Shown one piece after another: positions 31,410-42,740 of a stretch of DNA of 64,000 nucleotides. The stretch is from assembly GCA_036768485.1 (NCBI GenBank), contig JAVLUZ010000154.1, forward strand, positions 5,126,724 to 5,190,723, written 5' to 3'. Position 1 is the first letter of the stretch; each line of letters starts with the position of its first letter. Both the position numbers and the translations under genes were made by a program. The notes under the pieces were generated by a model. That model saw nothing but the letters and a program-made list of their open reading frames with translations, was not told where the DNA came from and did not search any database. This stretch comes from Mermis nigrescens. Lineage: Eukaryota; Nematoda; Enoplea; Mermithida; Mermithidae.

Positions 31410-32110
31410 TAATCTCGATATTTCAGGGTTTTCACGCCATCTCAACCACCACAAAAAAGTTTTCACCATACAGAATTCGCGATTTCCCTAAAATTCATAG
31501 AAATTGTGCAGTTTGAATAGTTTTTAGCCAACTGTTTACTCAAAAATGTCAAATCTTTGGTGTTTCGTGCCATACATTCATTTTTTAACATTCTATCCGA
31601 ATAACTCGAATTTTTCTGATATTTTTTCCAGAATTTTTTGCATGTTTTAGCGCTCTTTAAGAATCGTCAAGACGATTTCGAGCCCAAAAGGATACTTTAA
31701 AATTTCACACCCCTAGAATTCTCATGCTATGCGTGTCTGGCAGCTACATCCAAACGTATTTAAATAGGTATTCCGGGGGATGGAAGTGAGACTGGAGAAT
31801 TTTATTCTACGATTCTAGTTTTTACGTAAATCGATGGGTGAGGGTAAAAAAAGCATTTTCGACGATTATGACGACGCTTTCGTTCTGGATGATAAAGATA
31901 AAAAATTTAGAGACAAATTAGACAAAATTAAACGAAATATAGTCAAAAATCGAAATTTAAGTCAATCCTTAGAAAAATATGTGCTTAAATTGGAATGTGA
32001 TTGAGAACGCTCGAAACTGGACATTTTAAAAGACTTCATTTTTAGAAAAGACCGAGAATCCGGGCAAAAGTCAAAAAATTTTTGCGGGGTTTACCCAAGC
32101 CTCCCTCCAG
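31410..32110. repeat. R-F dispersed repeats, two copies
   Basis: A reverse copy (..AAAATGTCAAATCTTTGGTG..) ending CATGCTATGCGTGTCTGG is followed by a forward copy to about 32110. Both lie in the last Shaker intron. Confidence 0.5.
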
Positions 32111-32470
32111 GATCCTGTGTGCACAGTAAGCAATTTTGGTGTTTTTGGCAATATTAATCAGAAAGAATAAATTTTAAAATGCCATTACTAGATAAATCGA
32201 ATAATTGTTCGATTTATTTAATAAATTGACAATTATCATAAAATAAACCTAGTTAGAACCTTGAAAAATCTTTGAAACACATTTTTGCGATCGTTAAATC
32301 GGAATTCGAGGAAAGTATGGAAATATGCGAAAATTTCATTAATTAAAAGTTACCTAAAATTAAAATTTTGTTTATTTGTTGAATTGATATTAATCTTATC
32401 AATTTTAATTGCGTTAAGTACCATTTAATCTAATTTAATTGCATCATAACATATTTATTTCGAAACTGAC

Positions 32471-32507
32471 CTCATGTCGCCGTATCCGACTGTCGTCATT
32501 GTAATGA
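32471..32507 (-). CDS. Sh: Shaker Kv channel, 37-nt selectivity-filter micro-exon
   Basis: This micro-exon holds the K+ selectivity filter. After a strong acceptor (TTTTATTTTTCAG) it reads TC, then codons for ITMTTVGYGDM, then AG before a GTCAGT donor. With the preceding exon the pore reads FWFSIITMTTVGYGDM. The AG joins the G at 29996 to make AGG (Arg) at the position of Shaker T449. The phases (1 in, 2 out) are the only ones that keep the channel frame, and both splice signals are good. Only 11 whole codons lie in the exon, so an automatic gene finder would easily miss it and yield a channel with no pore. No second copy of the filter was seen in the surrounding introns. Confidence 0.95.
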
Positions 32508-33520
32508 CTGAAAAATAAAATTATTTTCGGACACATTTTTTATCATTAAACATCAGAATAGATGCTCAAAAAATGGGCCAGATGCAGGTAAATTAGAAAA
32601 ATCGATTAAAAATTGCACAGCATTGAGAAACTTTTCATTAAAAAGTCAAATTTAGAAAAGCATCGATCTTCATAGCATATTCTGGTGACGTAGTTAGAAT
32701 GAGATTTAAAGCATTTGCAGAATAAAACTACGAAAAGAAAATAATTTTGCAAATTCGCACAGCAGAAATGTAGCACGTGACGAAAAGTAATCCTTTGAAA
32801 GAGAAAAAATTAAAAGGGCAGGAAAAAACAACGAAATAACAAAGATGAAAACCAAAATTTTCTCGGAGCGATAGATTACTTCAGATTCATCTTCAATCAC
32901 TATCCGTGTGATAAAATTTAGTGATAAAATTCAAATGCAGCTAAAAGCACAACAAGTACGATTGCAGCTGTCAATAATGCACAAACTTCTATTAATAAAG
33001 GTAATTCAAAAATCAATCAGACTGGCAATATTTGAAACTTAATCTCAACTTTCCTAAGCTTTTAACCAAAAGAGTAAAAATAAATAAAAAAGATAAAAAT
33101 ATTAGAAAATACAAAAACGAAAAAACATAAAGAAAACAGGAGAAGACTCGAGAACTTATTAAAAAAGTTTGAACAAGGTATAAATACTAAAAAGTGATAA
33201 GCATAAAAAATCAAACAAATTTGAATAAATTTGAAATGCAGAGAAATTTTAAACAAAATTGAATGCGCAAAAAGCGTACACACACTTCAAAGCTATTTTG
33301 ATTAGAAATAAAATCGAGTGAAAGATCTGTTTACAACTTGATATCATTTCCGGCCGATAAATGTGGTAAACCAATTCTAAACATTGATAAGCGAGCATTT
33401 AAGCGGAAAAATGGATAAAACATCAATTCATTCAAAGTTTGTTTTTTACATATTTATTACTAAAAAATTAAAAAGATATTAAAAATTTTTTTTATATGCA
33501 ATTGACGAAAATAAAATTAC

Positions 33521-33669
33521 TTGAGAACCAAAAACCGTCGGGAATCGAATGAAACGTCGAATTTGGAACGTCTTGTTCGGCAAAATAAACGGCACTGGAG
33601 AATAGAATGACGCCGATAAATAAGAAAAAGACAAGTAACGCTAATTCTCGCATACTCGCTCTCAGAGTC
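33521..33669 (-). CDS. Sh: Shaker Kv channel, S4-S5 linker and S5 exon
   Basis: This 149-nt exon is flanked by CTTTCAAG and a GTAATT donor. It encodes the S4-S5 linker (TLRASMREL), S5 ([20 protein letters not shown]), the turret ([16 protein letters not shown]) and the start of the pore helix (FWFS). The linker and S5 are almost identical to Drosophila Shaker. Two points are unusual. The second tryptophan of the conserved FWWA stretch (Shaker W435) is F and the following alanine is S. The turret also has an NST glycosylation sequon. The exon enters in phase 2 and leaves in phase 1, fitting the 37-nt exon at 32507. It is too short to stand out as an open reading frame and was found by looking for the missing S5 between the flanking exons. 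Confidence 0.95.
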
Positions 33670-34739
33670 CTTGAAAGAAAAAAAGACGTTTTTTTATTTT
33701 AGTAAAAAATTAAAAAATTTTGACGAAAAAATGGAAATTAAAACGAATTTTAATTTAAATTTAAATAATAATTAAGAAACTCGAACATTGACCAAAAATT
33801 TTGCGCACATCCAAATGCGATGAATGCGAAGCGGCTATGCGAAGTAAGAAAATCGAAAAAAACGATCGGAAAGAGAGGAATAAAATAAAAAAAGTTGATT
33901 TTAGGGTTATAAATCAAAAACTTTGATACTAAATGTTAGAAAGAGCGATTTCAATAATCTGAAAAAGATTAGAAACCGAATATTCAGAAGACCGTTTGAA
34001 TTAATTGAAAATCAAATTAGTTTATAGGAAAAGAGGAAGAAAAGCATTAACATAATTATTTATTTATGCAGGTGGTGCAAGCCAGAATAATTAAAATATT
34101 AAAACTAGTGAGACTGTAAAAATTTTTTTAAAGATGAACTTGGAGCACTATATTTTTCACACTTTTTACACTCGATCCAAAAACGTATGAAACGAGTCTC
34201 GAATAAATTTCCTAACAGGGCACCAAATCAGTTTTAAATGTTTAATTAAGATTATGTAATTATTTTATTCAAAAAATACAAATATCTCGCACGTTTACAA
34301 GTGATATCGTTACTAGGCGAATAAAGAAGCTGACATAAAATTTTATTGTTTGATTTAACAATTTAATTTCAATTTAATTATACAAAATAAAATTTATCGT
34401 TCACAGTTCAACACGATGAAAGGCGAATTTAAACTGTCGTCCGCACTTTACAAATCAATACGTTACTATAGAATTTAACACGGAATTTCGCTTGACGGCA
34501 TGCCAATGCGATCATTACGGCAGTTCTGTAAAAAAATCTTCCGATGCGTGAATCGTAGGCGGTGGGTTTAATTAAAAAATACAATAATTAATTAATTTAA
34601 TTATATAATTTTTGATTTAATTATATAATTAATTTGATTTTATACCATAAATTTTACGTAATTAATTTAATTAGTGTTTGTCTGGAAGGTGTGAACGACT
34701 CTCTAGCATAGAAGTACAGCATGGGAATTATAGGGTCTG
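33670..34739. other. Shaker intron, nothing recognised
   Basis: Very AT-rich intron DNA upstream of the S5 exon. No further exon with channel similarity was found. Confidence 0.5.
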
Positions 34740-35010
34740 GATCAAAATGAAACATTCTTGAAATTTGCCTTTTTTGGGCTTAAATCTCTGGAATGCAAGT
34801 CAAAAACACTGTTTTTCGACATTTCAGACGGTGCTCGTACTTTCTACAAATATAAAAACGAAAAAATCGAAAATAATCATAAAAAATTAGAGTAAATTGA
34901 ACAAAATATAATAAAAAACGCATACGTGGCGCAAAGCGCCGAAAATTTGACACTCAACGTTTTAAAAACCTATTTTCCGCGATTTTTCGAAAAACCAAAA
35001 TCGTTGAAAA
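34740..35010 (+). repeat. R-F dispersed repeat
   Basis: TGGCGCAAAGCGCCGAAAAT after a GAACAAAATATAATAAAAA stretch. Confidence 0.55.
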
Positions 35011-35290
35011 AATCAAAATCAAAGTCAAAATTAAACAATCAATAAAAATTAAAAATCAAAATCGCGAAGTCAAATTAAAAAAAAATCGAAAATTAAAAAT
35101 CAAATCAAAAATGACAAAAATCAAAAAATCGATCGAAAATCAAAATGAAAAAAGACAAAATCAACCAAAAATCAAAATAAAGATAAAAATTAAATCAAAA
35201 GTCGAAGTAAAAAAATTAAAATTAAAATAAAAACCGACAAAATATCGAAATGAAAGTAATGAAAATTTTAAAAATAAAAACGAAATTCGA
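34985..35290. repeat. AAAATCAAAAT simple sequence in a Shaker intron
   Basis: Nearly pyrimidine-free A/T/C words (AAAATCAAAATC, TTAAAAATC) starting about 20 nt beyond the S2-S4 exon donor. Low complexity. Confidence 0.7.
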
Positions 35291-35308
35291 ATAAGAGTCG
35301 CCGCTCAC

Positions 35309-35684
35309 CGGCCCAAAATTTGCAAGCCCTTCGAGTGGCGCGACAGTTTAAAAATACGAAAGACGCGAACGAGTCGAACGATGCGCAAAATGGCCAGCGA
35401 CGTCGTGTGGCCGCCGCCGCCGGCGACCACCGCCTTGTCGCCCAAATACGCCGCGGCGACCAGCGTCGCGACGTAGGGCGCGATCGCGACCAAATCGATC
35501 GCGTTGAGCGGATCGCGGAAGAACGACGATTTACCGGGGCAGCTCGCGAACCGAACGATCAGTTCGCACGTGAACCAAACGACGCACGCCGTTTCGATGC
35601 GAAAAAACGGGCCAGCCGTCGCCGACTGGTGCCACAAATCGTCGTCGACGTCGGGCGCCGACGTCGGCGACGACCGATCGATAT
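35309..35684 (-). CDS. Sh: Shaker Kv channel, S2-S4 voltage-sensor exon
   Basis: This exon encodes S2 ([19 protein letters not shown], with the conserved charge-transfer acids), S3 ([14 protein letters not shown]), a Gly/Ala-rich S3-S4 loop and the complete S4 voltage sensor [17 protein letters not shown]4 has six basic residues at every third position. It ends HSKGLQILG plus a split Arg codon before a GTGAGC donor. The acceptor is taken as GCGCAG|AT (phase 1). A second AG 15 nt upstream (exon from 35699) is in the same phase and would add five residues, so the exact 5' edge is uncertain. The S3-S4 loop ([12 protein letters not shown]) differs in sequence from the Drosophila loop. The intron just downstream is very AT-rich with AAAATC-type simple sequence. 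Confidence 0.95.
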
Positions 35685-35929
35685 CTGCGCGTACGCGATC
35701 TTGGGCGGTTGGGCATTTTAAGCATACGTGTAACAGGGACGGGCGGGGCATCCCCCCATCGCCGCGAAGCCAGAAAAATTTTGATCCCCTTCCCGCGGAT
35801 TTTTTAAAAAAATCGGATTTTTTGGCCGCCTCTAGGCGTTTTTGGCCGTTTTTGGTCATCTGCCACCTACCCCTAAAATGGTCGGGGTCTAACTCCTCCC
35901 TAAATTTCGAGTTCCAAAAAATTTCCTGA

Positions 35930-36190
35930 AAATTCGTAGAAATGACGCATTTTAAAGCGTTAAAGTTTCGAATTTCCGGCGCTTTGCGCCATATGCTCAT
36001 GTTTTGAATATATTTTGAACCATTTGTTAGACTTTTTATCTTTTTTTAATTTTTCCATGCTTTATGCTCTAGGATGATGGCGCATTGTCAGAAACGCTGA
36101 AAAATGATGTTTCTTGACGCTCATGCTGCACGATTTTCGAGCCCAAAAAAGGCACTATAAAATTTGAACCACCCGGAATTCCTATGCTAC
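35930..36190 (-). repeat. R-F dispersed repeat
   Basis: CCGGCGCTTTGCGCCATATG, ATATTTTGAACCATTTG, ending GAATTCCTATGCTACGCATG. Confidence 0.58.
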
Positions 36191-36641
36191 GCATGTCTGG
36201 CCCTGCGCCAACGGTAACGTTGAGTACGACTGGACATTCGCCCGAGATCAGGACCATACAGGATCGTGGAAGATTTAAGGAATCTTTAAAATTTTGAAAG
36301 ATTTTTTTAATCTTCAAAATTATTGAAATTTCTGAATTTTTTCAAGCTTTCGTAATTTTTGAAATTAAAAAAAAATCTTGAAATTATTAGAAATTTTCAA
36401 ATTTTTCAAACCCAAAATTTTTCCATTCCCCAAGAAACAGTATTAAGGGCATATGATCTTGGGGATTTTTGGGGAAAGGAAGTTCAGAAGTTTCAAAAAA
36501 TTTGATATATTTCCGAAATTTTCGAAATGTTTTCTCTTCCAAAACTTTTTATTCTCTAAAAAGAGTAGAAAAGGCACATGATCTTGGGGATGTTGGGGGG
36601 CATACATGTACATAATACATAATAGGGGTGAGGGTGAGGGG

Positions 36642-36908
36642 CACACCTGGGCGTGGGGGGGGGGTTTGGGGGGTATGCACCCCCCAGAAACCAAAATACC
36701 CCCCCAGAAATCAAAATACCCCCCCCAGAATTCAATTTTTGAAAATTTTTTTCGTTTTTTTCGCAATTTTTTGATGCCAATGGATAGTGCTTGATGAGAA
36801 ACGTCGAAAAAATGGTGTTTTTATCGCCATACCACCATTTTTAAGGCCATTTTTCGACCTTCAAAAAAATCTTGCACCCCCCCAGAATTTTCTTGCTGCC
36901 CACGTATG
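36642..36908 (+). mobile_element. H1 hAT-type MITE in a Shaker intron
   Basis: Full-length copy (267 bp). Perfect TSD GTGAGGGG. Lies in the intron between the S1 and S2-S4 exons. Confidence 0.93.
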
Positions 36909-37089
36909 GTGAGGGGGTATTACCCTGCCCTCTGGAAGTGTCAGCCGGACAGGTACTGTCGGGCGATTTTTGAGCTGATGGAACGTTTTTTTGCATCATT
37001 TTTTGAGGTCAAAAGCAGTAAAAACGTCAAAATTTTTCCAGCGCTTCGCGCCAGATTAGTACTTTTCAGTACTTTTTACTCAAAAAGAA

Positions 37090-38700
37090 CCCGAAATTGA
37101 TTAAGTTTTGCATTTTTAGTGTTAAAAGTGATATAATGCAGTCAAAAACGGACTAAAAATGCTTTTGAAATGCGACATTACCACGTAAAACGTTTTATAG
37201 GCTATTTTGACCATTTTAATCGTTAAAACAGCAAAAAAATCGTGAACGTTAAATTGTCTTTGGGATTTTTGGGATTTCACCCCACCCCTGCCGACCATGA
37301 CCTCGTGCACCTATAGGGGGTAGTCCTTGGAAATGTTTTACATACTCAATTTTCGACTTTATTTCGTGAAATATACTCAAACTTTTCACATTCTCTTAAA
37401 ATTGTTTTACGCGCTAGGAAACAGCGAAAAACGTATATTTGGAGCATAAAAAACGAATTTATAAGACCTTTCATAGTTTTAGAAAAGTTAGAATTCCGCT
37501 CCTCCTGACAGAAAATCCTGAATCCATAAATGACTATTCTTATATGGTATGGAGACAGTGAACAATTTCTCTTCTTTATTGATCTAACGCAGTTGTCGAC
37601 ATAAGAAATGGATGTGATTTCTCAAGATTTTACTGATTCATAACACGTTTTCGCGTCCGAAATTAGTTTTTGTTGGCGATGAAAGTTTTTGTTATTTCAA
37701 ACATTTTTGGAGCTTAAAACGCAGTGATCTCAAAACGTTTCATTAACTTAAACGGGAGTTCTTCAAAAAAATTTTTGGCGCCTAGCGCCTAATAAATTAT
37801 TAAGTTCGCAGATGAAGCAGGTGCACAAATACAACGAAAAAACAGTAATTTTAATCATTTCTAGCGACCCGCATGCTTGAATTGCACAAATTTTTGTTGC
37901 TTGCACGGGATTCGGGCTCAATCAGGCTTAAATAAACGACAATCAGACAACGAAAGCACCTTTTGACATAAATTATCTAAAAATTCACATTTTTGTCGGG
38001 AACACCTCGTGCTAAAAAAGATTTTGAGTAAAACTTCATGCTAAAAACCGTGATAAAACTAGGCTTGCAATCACTGTGCTACACAAATTTAATGCCGTAA
38101 TTGAAACCATTAGCCGAATCGAGCTGAAAAATTTATCAAGAATAACCCGAATTGGTCTGTTTTAACCAAAAAATAATGTTTTATCAGCGAATTGTGTTAG
38201 CTGTAAACGTCGACGCAAATCAAAGATTAGTCGACGTTAATTGAAGTTGATTCACCTATTACCATACCTGCACAGCATGTGAATTATGAGGATGGGTGAA
38301 ACCAACAGGCTAACAAATGGGCACGAAGACGATGAATATGCGTAAAAAGCATTATTTTTTTAAGTTACTCATTGGAATTTTTTATAGACTTGTAAAAAAC
38401 AATGAAGTTCAAGAAAATGTAGTCAAAAACAACCATTTGGTGAAAAACATCGGTACTCCCGACTAAAAAAATACCAAAAGCGCTTAAGCAAGAGCGCGTT
38501 TTACCATTTCTCCGGAAAATCACTAGTTCCGCAACCCCCGAGTTTTGAAAATGTTTTTGGACCCCATTCGCTCCATGATCATGCGTGCTTCCTATTACGA
38601 GGAATCAATCCATATTAAATACAATCGATCGACATTTAGATTAGAATGTGATCAAATGTAAATAAAAGATTCCTAAAAACGACTAAATAAGGACCTTTTT
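37090..38700. other. Shaker intron, nothing clear
   Basis: AT-rich. Contains a short GGCGCCTAGCGCC palindrome near 37780 that may be a worn R-F core. No exons seen. Confidence 0.4.
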
Positions 38701-38718
38701 AACGATTTGTCCACAAAA

Positions 38719-39005
38719 TCACTACGCGGCGAGCGGTGCGGCGAGAAATTGCCGCAACGGATGCAGCAGAAATTCCGCTCTGATCCAATCTATACTTCTT
38801 GCTGCGGCGCGGCAGCCTGCGAATTGCGCGGCGCGACAAGTCAATCTACGAGTATACTTCACGCGGTCGCCGCGCCGCAGCCTAATTCGCTAAGGTTAAA
38901 ATTTTTTCGCCGCTTTTCAATCTATACGTCTGCCGCGCGGCAAAGACCGAAATTTGCTATTATTGAATTTTTCCCCGATTTCATCGCCACGCCGCAGAAG
39001 TTAAA
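38719..39005. repeat. GC-rich repeat, copy 1 (Shaker intron)
   Basis: CGGCGAGCGGTGCGGCGAGA, TATACTTCACGCGGTCGCCG and TGCGGCGCGGCAGC in an AT-rich intron. It shares words in inverted form with 40960-41235. Not coding: frames are short and match nothing known. Confidence 0.6.
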
Positions 39006-40959
39006 AAGTCGATTGCTCTTGCGAATGCAAATGAGGTGTTGACGTCGAATAATTTTGAATTACAATAAAGTATCGATTGGGGCATTTGAAAAATTATTGA
39101 GTATACCATTCTGCTATCGTTTCTCTTAATTAAATCATGATGGATTTTGATACGTCTCTGATCAACGAGGTTCAAAATTATCCTCTAATTTGGAGCAAAG
39201 TTGAAAAAAACAACAAAGATCCTAAGCTGAAGGACCTGGGAGAAGATCTCCCGTAGCTAACAATCTAAATTAATATAAACCACCGCTCAGAAATTTACAA
39301 ATCATAAACATTAGTAAAGTAAACACGCATGCTGACTGAAGCACTTTTGGAGATTTTTTGATTCAAGACCTTCATTTATGACGCTTTCCGCTGGACAAAC
39401 ATTTTTGACCATCACGCACACAAGTTCTGGGGATGGGGTAAACTGAGTTTCCTGCAGGAAGGGGGGCAAACCAGTACCTAATTTTAATTTCCAATAATGT
39501 TGATACTTAATTCGTTGTATTTTGCTCTTCATGAATTCTCGTGGTTAACTTTGCATGAAAACCAATAACAATTAGTGATGGGATGATCTATAGCATGAAA
39601 TAAACAGGGTGGCCAAAAAGGCTGCAGCTAACTTTAGGCGGCCATAACTTGAGTAATTCTGGTTATAAAATTTTACATTTGATGTCATTGGATGGATAAA
39701 AATGTCCTTGCTTCAATCGTGCAGAAAATTTAGACCTAGCAGCGGTTCTGGTGCTAAAGCCGTTTGTAACCCTAAGAGCTTTTTCGTTCATGTCATCAAC
39801 TTGTTCATCCTTTTGACGATATTAAGCAATTTTTGCCGTTAGTTAGCCAATTTGCTAATAATTTTTTCGACTAGATATTGTAAAAAAAGGATTTTTCAAT
39901 CATGGTTTCGATTTTTGATCTGTACACATCTCTTATCTCTACTCTGTTGCATTTAACGAGTATCAAATCATTTCATTATACTTATGCTATTCCTTTCTAG
40001 ACAATAAAAGCACAAAAACTTTCAGGTATTTTTTAAAGATTCTTTTTTAGATGGGAATGAAAAATTGTATACCTATGTAGCTTGATCAAACTACAGGGAT
40101 AATTTTTATCTGTTCCGTGAGACATTTTTATGGTCGAAAAATCTCAAGCATTAGACCGAAACTCAGTAAGATGCAAAATCATCAAAATTAAATTGTAGAG
40201 TCAGTTGAAAAGTTTAGAGCAAAAGCTTAAAAATAAAAACTATGTCGCAAATTTTACAGTGAAAATGCTACACAAATATATAACAATAATACTTAAACAT
40301 TTACAGCGCAGATAAAAAAATTTTTCGCAAGAAATACGAAAAGATAAAACAGAGAAAGAATTTAAAAATCGTAAAAGAGGTCCCAAAATGTATAAACACA
40401 GCTCATTCTAGTGGAACTCAAATCAGTTTTCGCAATATCTTCCTTAGAAGTGCTAATATTGAATAAAGCAAGATGAAAAAATTAAGCTCCAATGATCTGC
40501 GTCACGCACGAACCTGCGATTAACGGCAAGTCGCTCTGATGCGCCCACGGGAAGAGCATGAGTTGGCTGTGGTGTTCCAGATTTTGTTTAACAAGGTCAA
40601 GTAAATGGTCAAATCTTTGAGGCGACATACGGAAATAGCTGAAGAACATTTCTGTATCTCTAGCGCGCAGCTCGAAAATGAGGTCGTGATACCGACCTTT
40701 AATTGGTCGACTAATATTCGTTGGACGTACATACCAGCCAGCGCCTACTTATGCGCTTTTTCTTGCAAAATATATAGCAAGGAAGGGCGAAGCCGACATC
40801 CTCTTCATCGCTCATTTTTTAAAATGTACTTATAAGTACCTATCTTCTATTCACAGCTATATAACTATGTAGGTACAAGTGCACCTACATATAAGTAAGC
40901 TCTGCAATATCATGAATTTTAATGAGCTTTCCATGGAATTTTTGACAAAAAATGCTGAC
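39006..40959. other. Shaker intron, nothing clear
   Basis: AT-rich. CAGGGTGGCCAAAAAGGCTG near 39607 looks like one end of a transposon, but no partner end was found. Confidence 0.4.
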
Positions 40960-41235
40960 AACGAATGAATATCAGCGTCCGGCAAAGCAGCGATTCGCAG
41001 GAGTACCAACACTTCGCGCGAAGCGGCTGCGAAGCGGCAATCGAACAGCGCTGAGCGCCAAGTTGGAGCCACTTTTTTTGTCCACGCGGCGAGCTTGCCC
41101 CGTGAAGTATAGATGCATGATGCGGCGCGGCGAGCGGATTTTGCCGCAGAATATTCGCGCAGGTAAACTGATTTTAGGCATACTTTGGCCGCAATACCTG
41201 TTTGCGGCGCGGTTCGCGTGAAGTATAGATGGGGC
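40960..41235. repeat. GC-rich repeat, copy 2 (Shaker intron)
   Basis: CACTTCGCGCGAAGCGGCTG, GCGGCGCGGCGAGCGG, GCGTGAAGTATAGATGGGG (seen twice). Inverted relative to the 38719-39005 copy. Confidence 0.6.
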
Positions 41236-41329
41236 TTAATTTAGGACCATTCATGACCTTGAGGCGGTTGGGAGTTTCACCCAACCTAGAACAATTTCCA
41301 CTCCCGCAAAAATTTTTTCACTCCTCACC

Positions 41330-41640
41330 ACACCAGAATTGGCGATTACTTAAAAGTATTTTTATGCGTTTTTAGCTATCTATTTGCTCAAAATCGCAAG
41401 ATTTTCGGCGCTTCGCGCCATTATACTCATGTTTTGACTATATTTTGTTCAATTCGTTCCGATTTTTTTGATTTTTTCGAAATGTTCTCATGTTTCTATG
41501 CTCTAGAAAGATAGAGCATCGTCAGAAACGCTGAAAAACGATGTTTTTGACGCGTAACTACCATTTTTGGGCCCAAAAAAGCACTTTGTAATTTCAGCCC
41601 TCCCCCAGAATTCCCGTGCTGCGCATGCATCTCTAGGACC
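41330..41640 (-). repeat. R-F dispersed repeat
   Basis: TTTTCGGCGCTTCGCGCC, TATTTTGTTCAATTCG, ending GAATTCCCGTGCTGCGCATG. Lies just downstream of the S1 exon, in the intron. Confidence 0.6.
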
Positions 41641-41723
41641 CTTGTTAATTAAAATAGATCGATATTTCTATCAGAATCCGATCAAACCTATCCAAAAATT
41701 AATCGGATTAAAAATCGGCTAAC

Positions 41724-42082
41724 CGGAGGTCGTTTCGTTGCGGTCAAAGCCGAAACCGGGCGATTCGCCCAGGGCCAAATTGCTGATATTGGTTTGATTT
41801 TGGGGCGAATTTTTGAACATGGGCAAAGTCTCGATGCAAAAAATGCCGATCGAAACGACTATAACCGAAATGGAAACGAAAGCGACGACGCGGGCGCCGA
41901 AAGAACTTTCGGGGTATTCGAAGAGGAGCCAAATTTTCCTCTGCAAATCCTTGTCAGGCAAAGGTTTCTCCCGTTCGGTGATGAAGCCCTCGTCTTCGCG
42001 AAATCGGTCGAAAGCCGCAGGGCCCAGGTCGAAAAATTTCAACTCTTCGGCGAACACGTCCAACGGCACGTTTATCGGTCGC
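41724..42082 (-). CDS. Sh: Shaker Kv channel, T1 end to S1 exon
   Basis: This exon encodes the rest of T1 ([16 protein letters not shown], then REDEGFI), the T1-S1 linker ([13 protein letters not shown]) and transmembrane segment S1 ([20 protein letters not shown]). The extracellular S1-S2 loop follows, with three N-glycosylation sequons (NQT, NIS, NET). Shaker also has sequons in this loop, but this loop is longer. The acceptor is ACAAAG|G (phase 2 in) and the donor is TCCG|GTTAGC (phase 1 out). The next exon starts with AT, so a GAT codon is formed across the junction. The intron towards the T1 exon is about 2.2 kb and contains an H1 MITE (43376-43606). Confidence 0.95.
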
Positions 42083-42234
42083 CTTTGTAAAAAAATTTAA
42101 AAAAAGTAAAATAAAAATAATAAAATGGCGTAAAAATTTTGAAAATAAAAATGTTAAATATCATAAAAATTTCACATTATTTTTATGCCATTTCATTTTT
42201 TTATTTCATGTTTTTAAAGTGCTAAAATAGAATT

Positions 42235-42400
42235 TTGGGGGTTTCGCCGTACACGGACGGCAACCAAATTCTGGGGGGTCCGATAGGGCCGAATTGCCAG
42301 AATAGCCCCCAAAAATTCAATTCTTGGGGTCTATCGACTTTGGGGTTTTCAGATTCTGGGGGGTTCCAGACAACCCCAGACCCGCACGCCCATGTCACTC
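42235..42400 (+). repeat. H1-related short element (different interior)
   Basis: ACGGCAACCAAATTCTGGGG, then TCTATCGACTTTGGGG, to CGCACGCCCATG. Similar interiors at 44055-44212 (inverted, H1-like CACACGTGGG end) and 53808-53910. Confidence 0.5.
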
Positions 42401-42409
42401 CGTCCCGAA

Positions 42410-42740
42410 AGATTTTCGGCCGGAGAAATTTTTTTACGCTTCAGAATTCGCGATTTTCAAAAAATTCGTAGAAAGGCGGATTGCGTTTCTGACCACTTGC
42501 TCGCTCAAAAGTGTCACATTTTCGGCGCTTCGCGCAATATACTCATTGTTTGACTATATTTTGTTCAATTTATCCGAATCTTACAATTTTTTCGTAATTT
42601 TTACATATTTTTACGTTCTATAAAGAAAGTTCATCGACGAAAACGCCAAAAAAGAATATTTTTGACGCGTATCCGCCGTTTTTAGAGGCCAAAAAGGGGG
42701 CTTTAGAAAAATTTATTTATTTCACCCTTCACGTCCAGAA
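42410..42740 (-). repeat. R-F dispersed repeat
   Basis: TTTTCGGCGCTTCGCGCAAT, TGACTATATTTTGTTCAATT. Lies next to the H1-related element. Confidence 0.55.

Noticed and set aside
33519..33526. Earlier donor TTTTTG|GTTCTC for the S5 exon (phase 2)
   Set aside because: It would leave the frame out of phase with the filter exon and remove two pore-helix residues. GTAATT in phase 1 aligns perfectly.
35684..35699. Alternative acceptor adding five residues to the S2-S4 exon
   Set aside because: Same phase, so not excluded, but CAG is preferred over AAG. Kept only as a note.
35320..35929. Plus-strand frames opposite the S2-S4 exon
   Set aside because: Arg/Asp-rich antisense shadows of GC-rich Shaker coding sequence. 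The minus strand has clear homology.
39607..39627. CAGGGTGGCC near 39.6 kb as a third Tc1/mariner-like element
   Set aside because: No matching inverted end was found downstream.
40952..41221. GC-rich frames near 41 kb as a possible gene
   Set aside because: Both strands are open because of CG-rich repeats, and the sequence recurs inverted at 38.7 kb.
41794..42100. Plus-strand frames opposite the S1 exon
   Set aside because: Antisense shadows; no codon or motif support.
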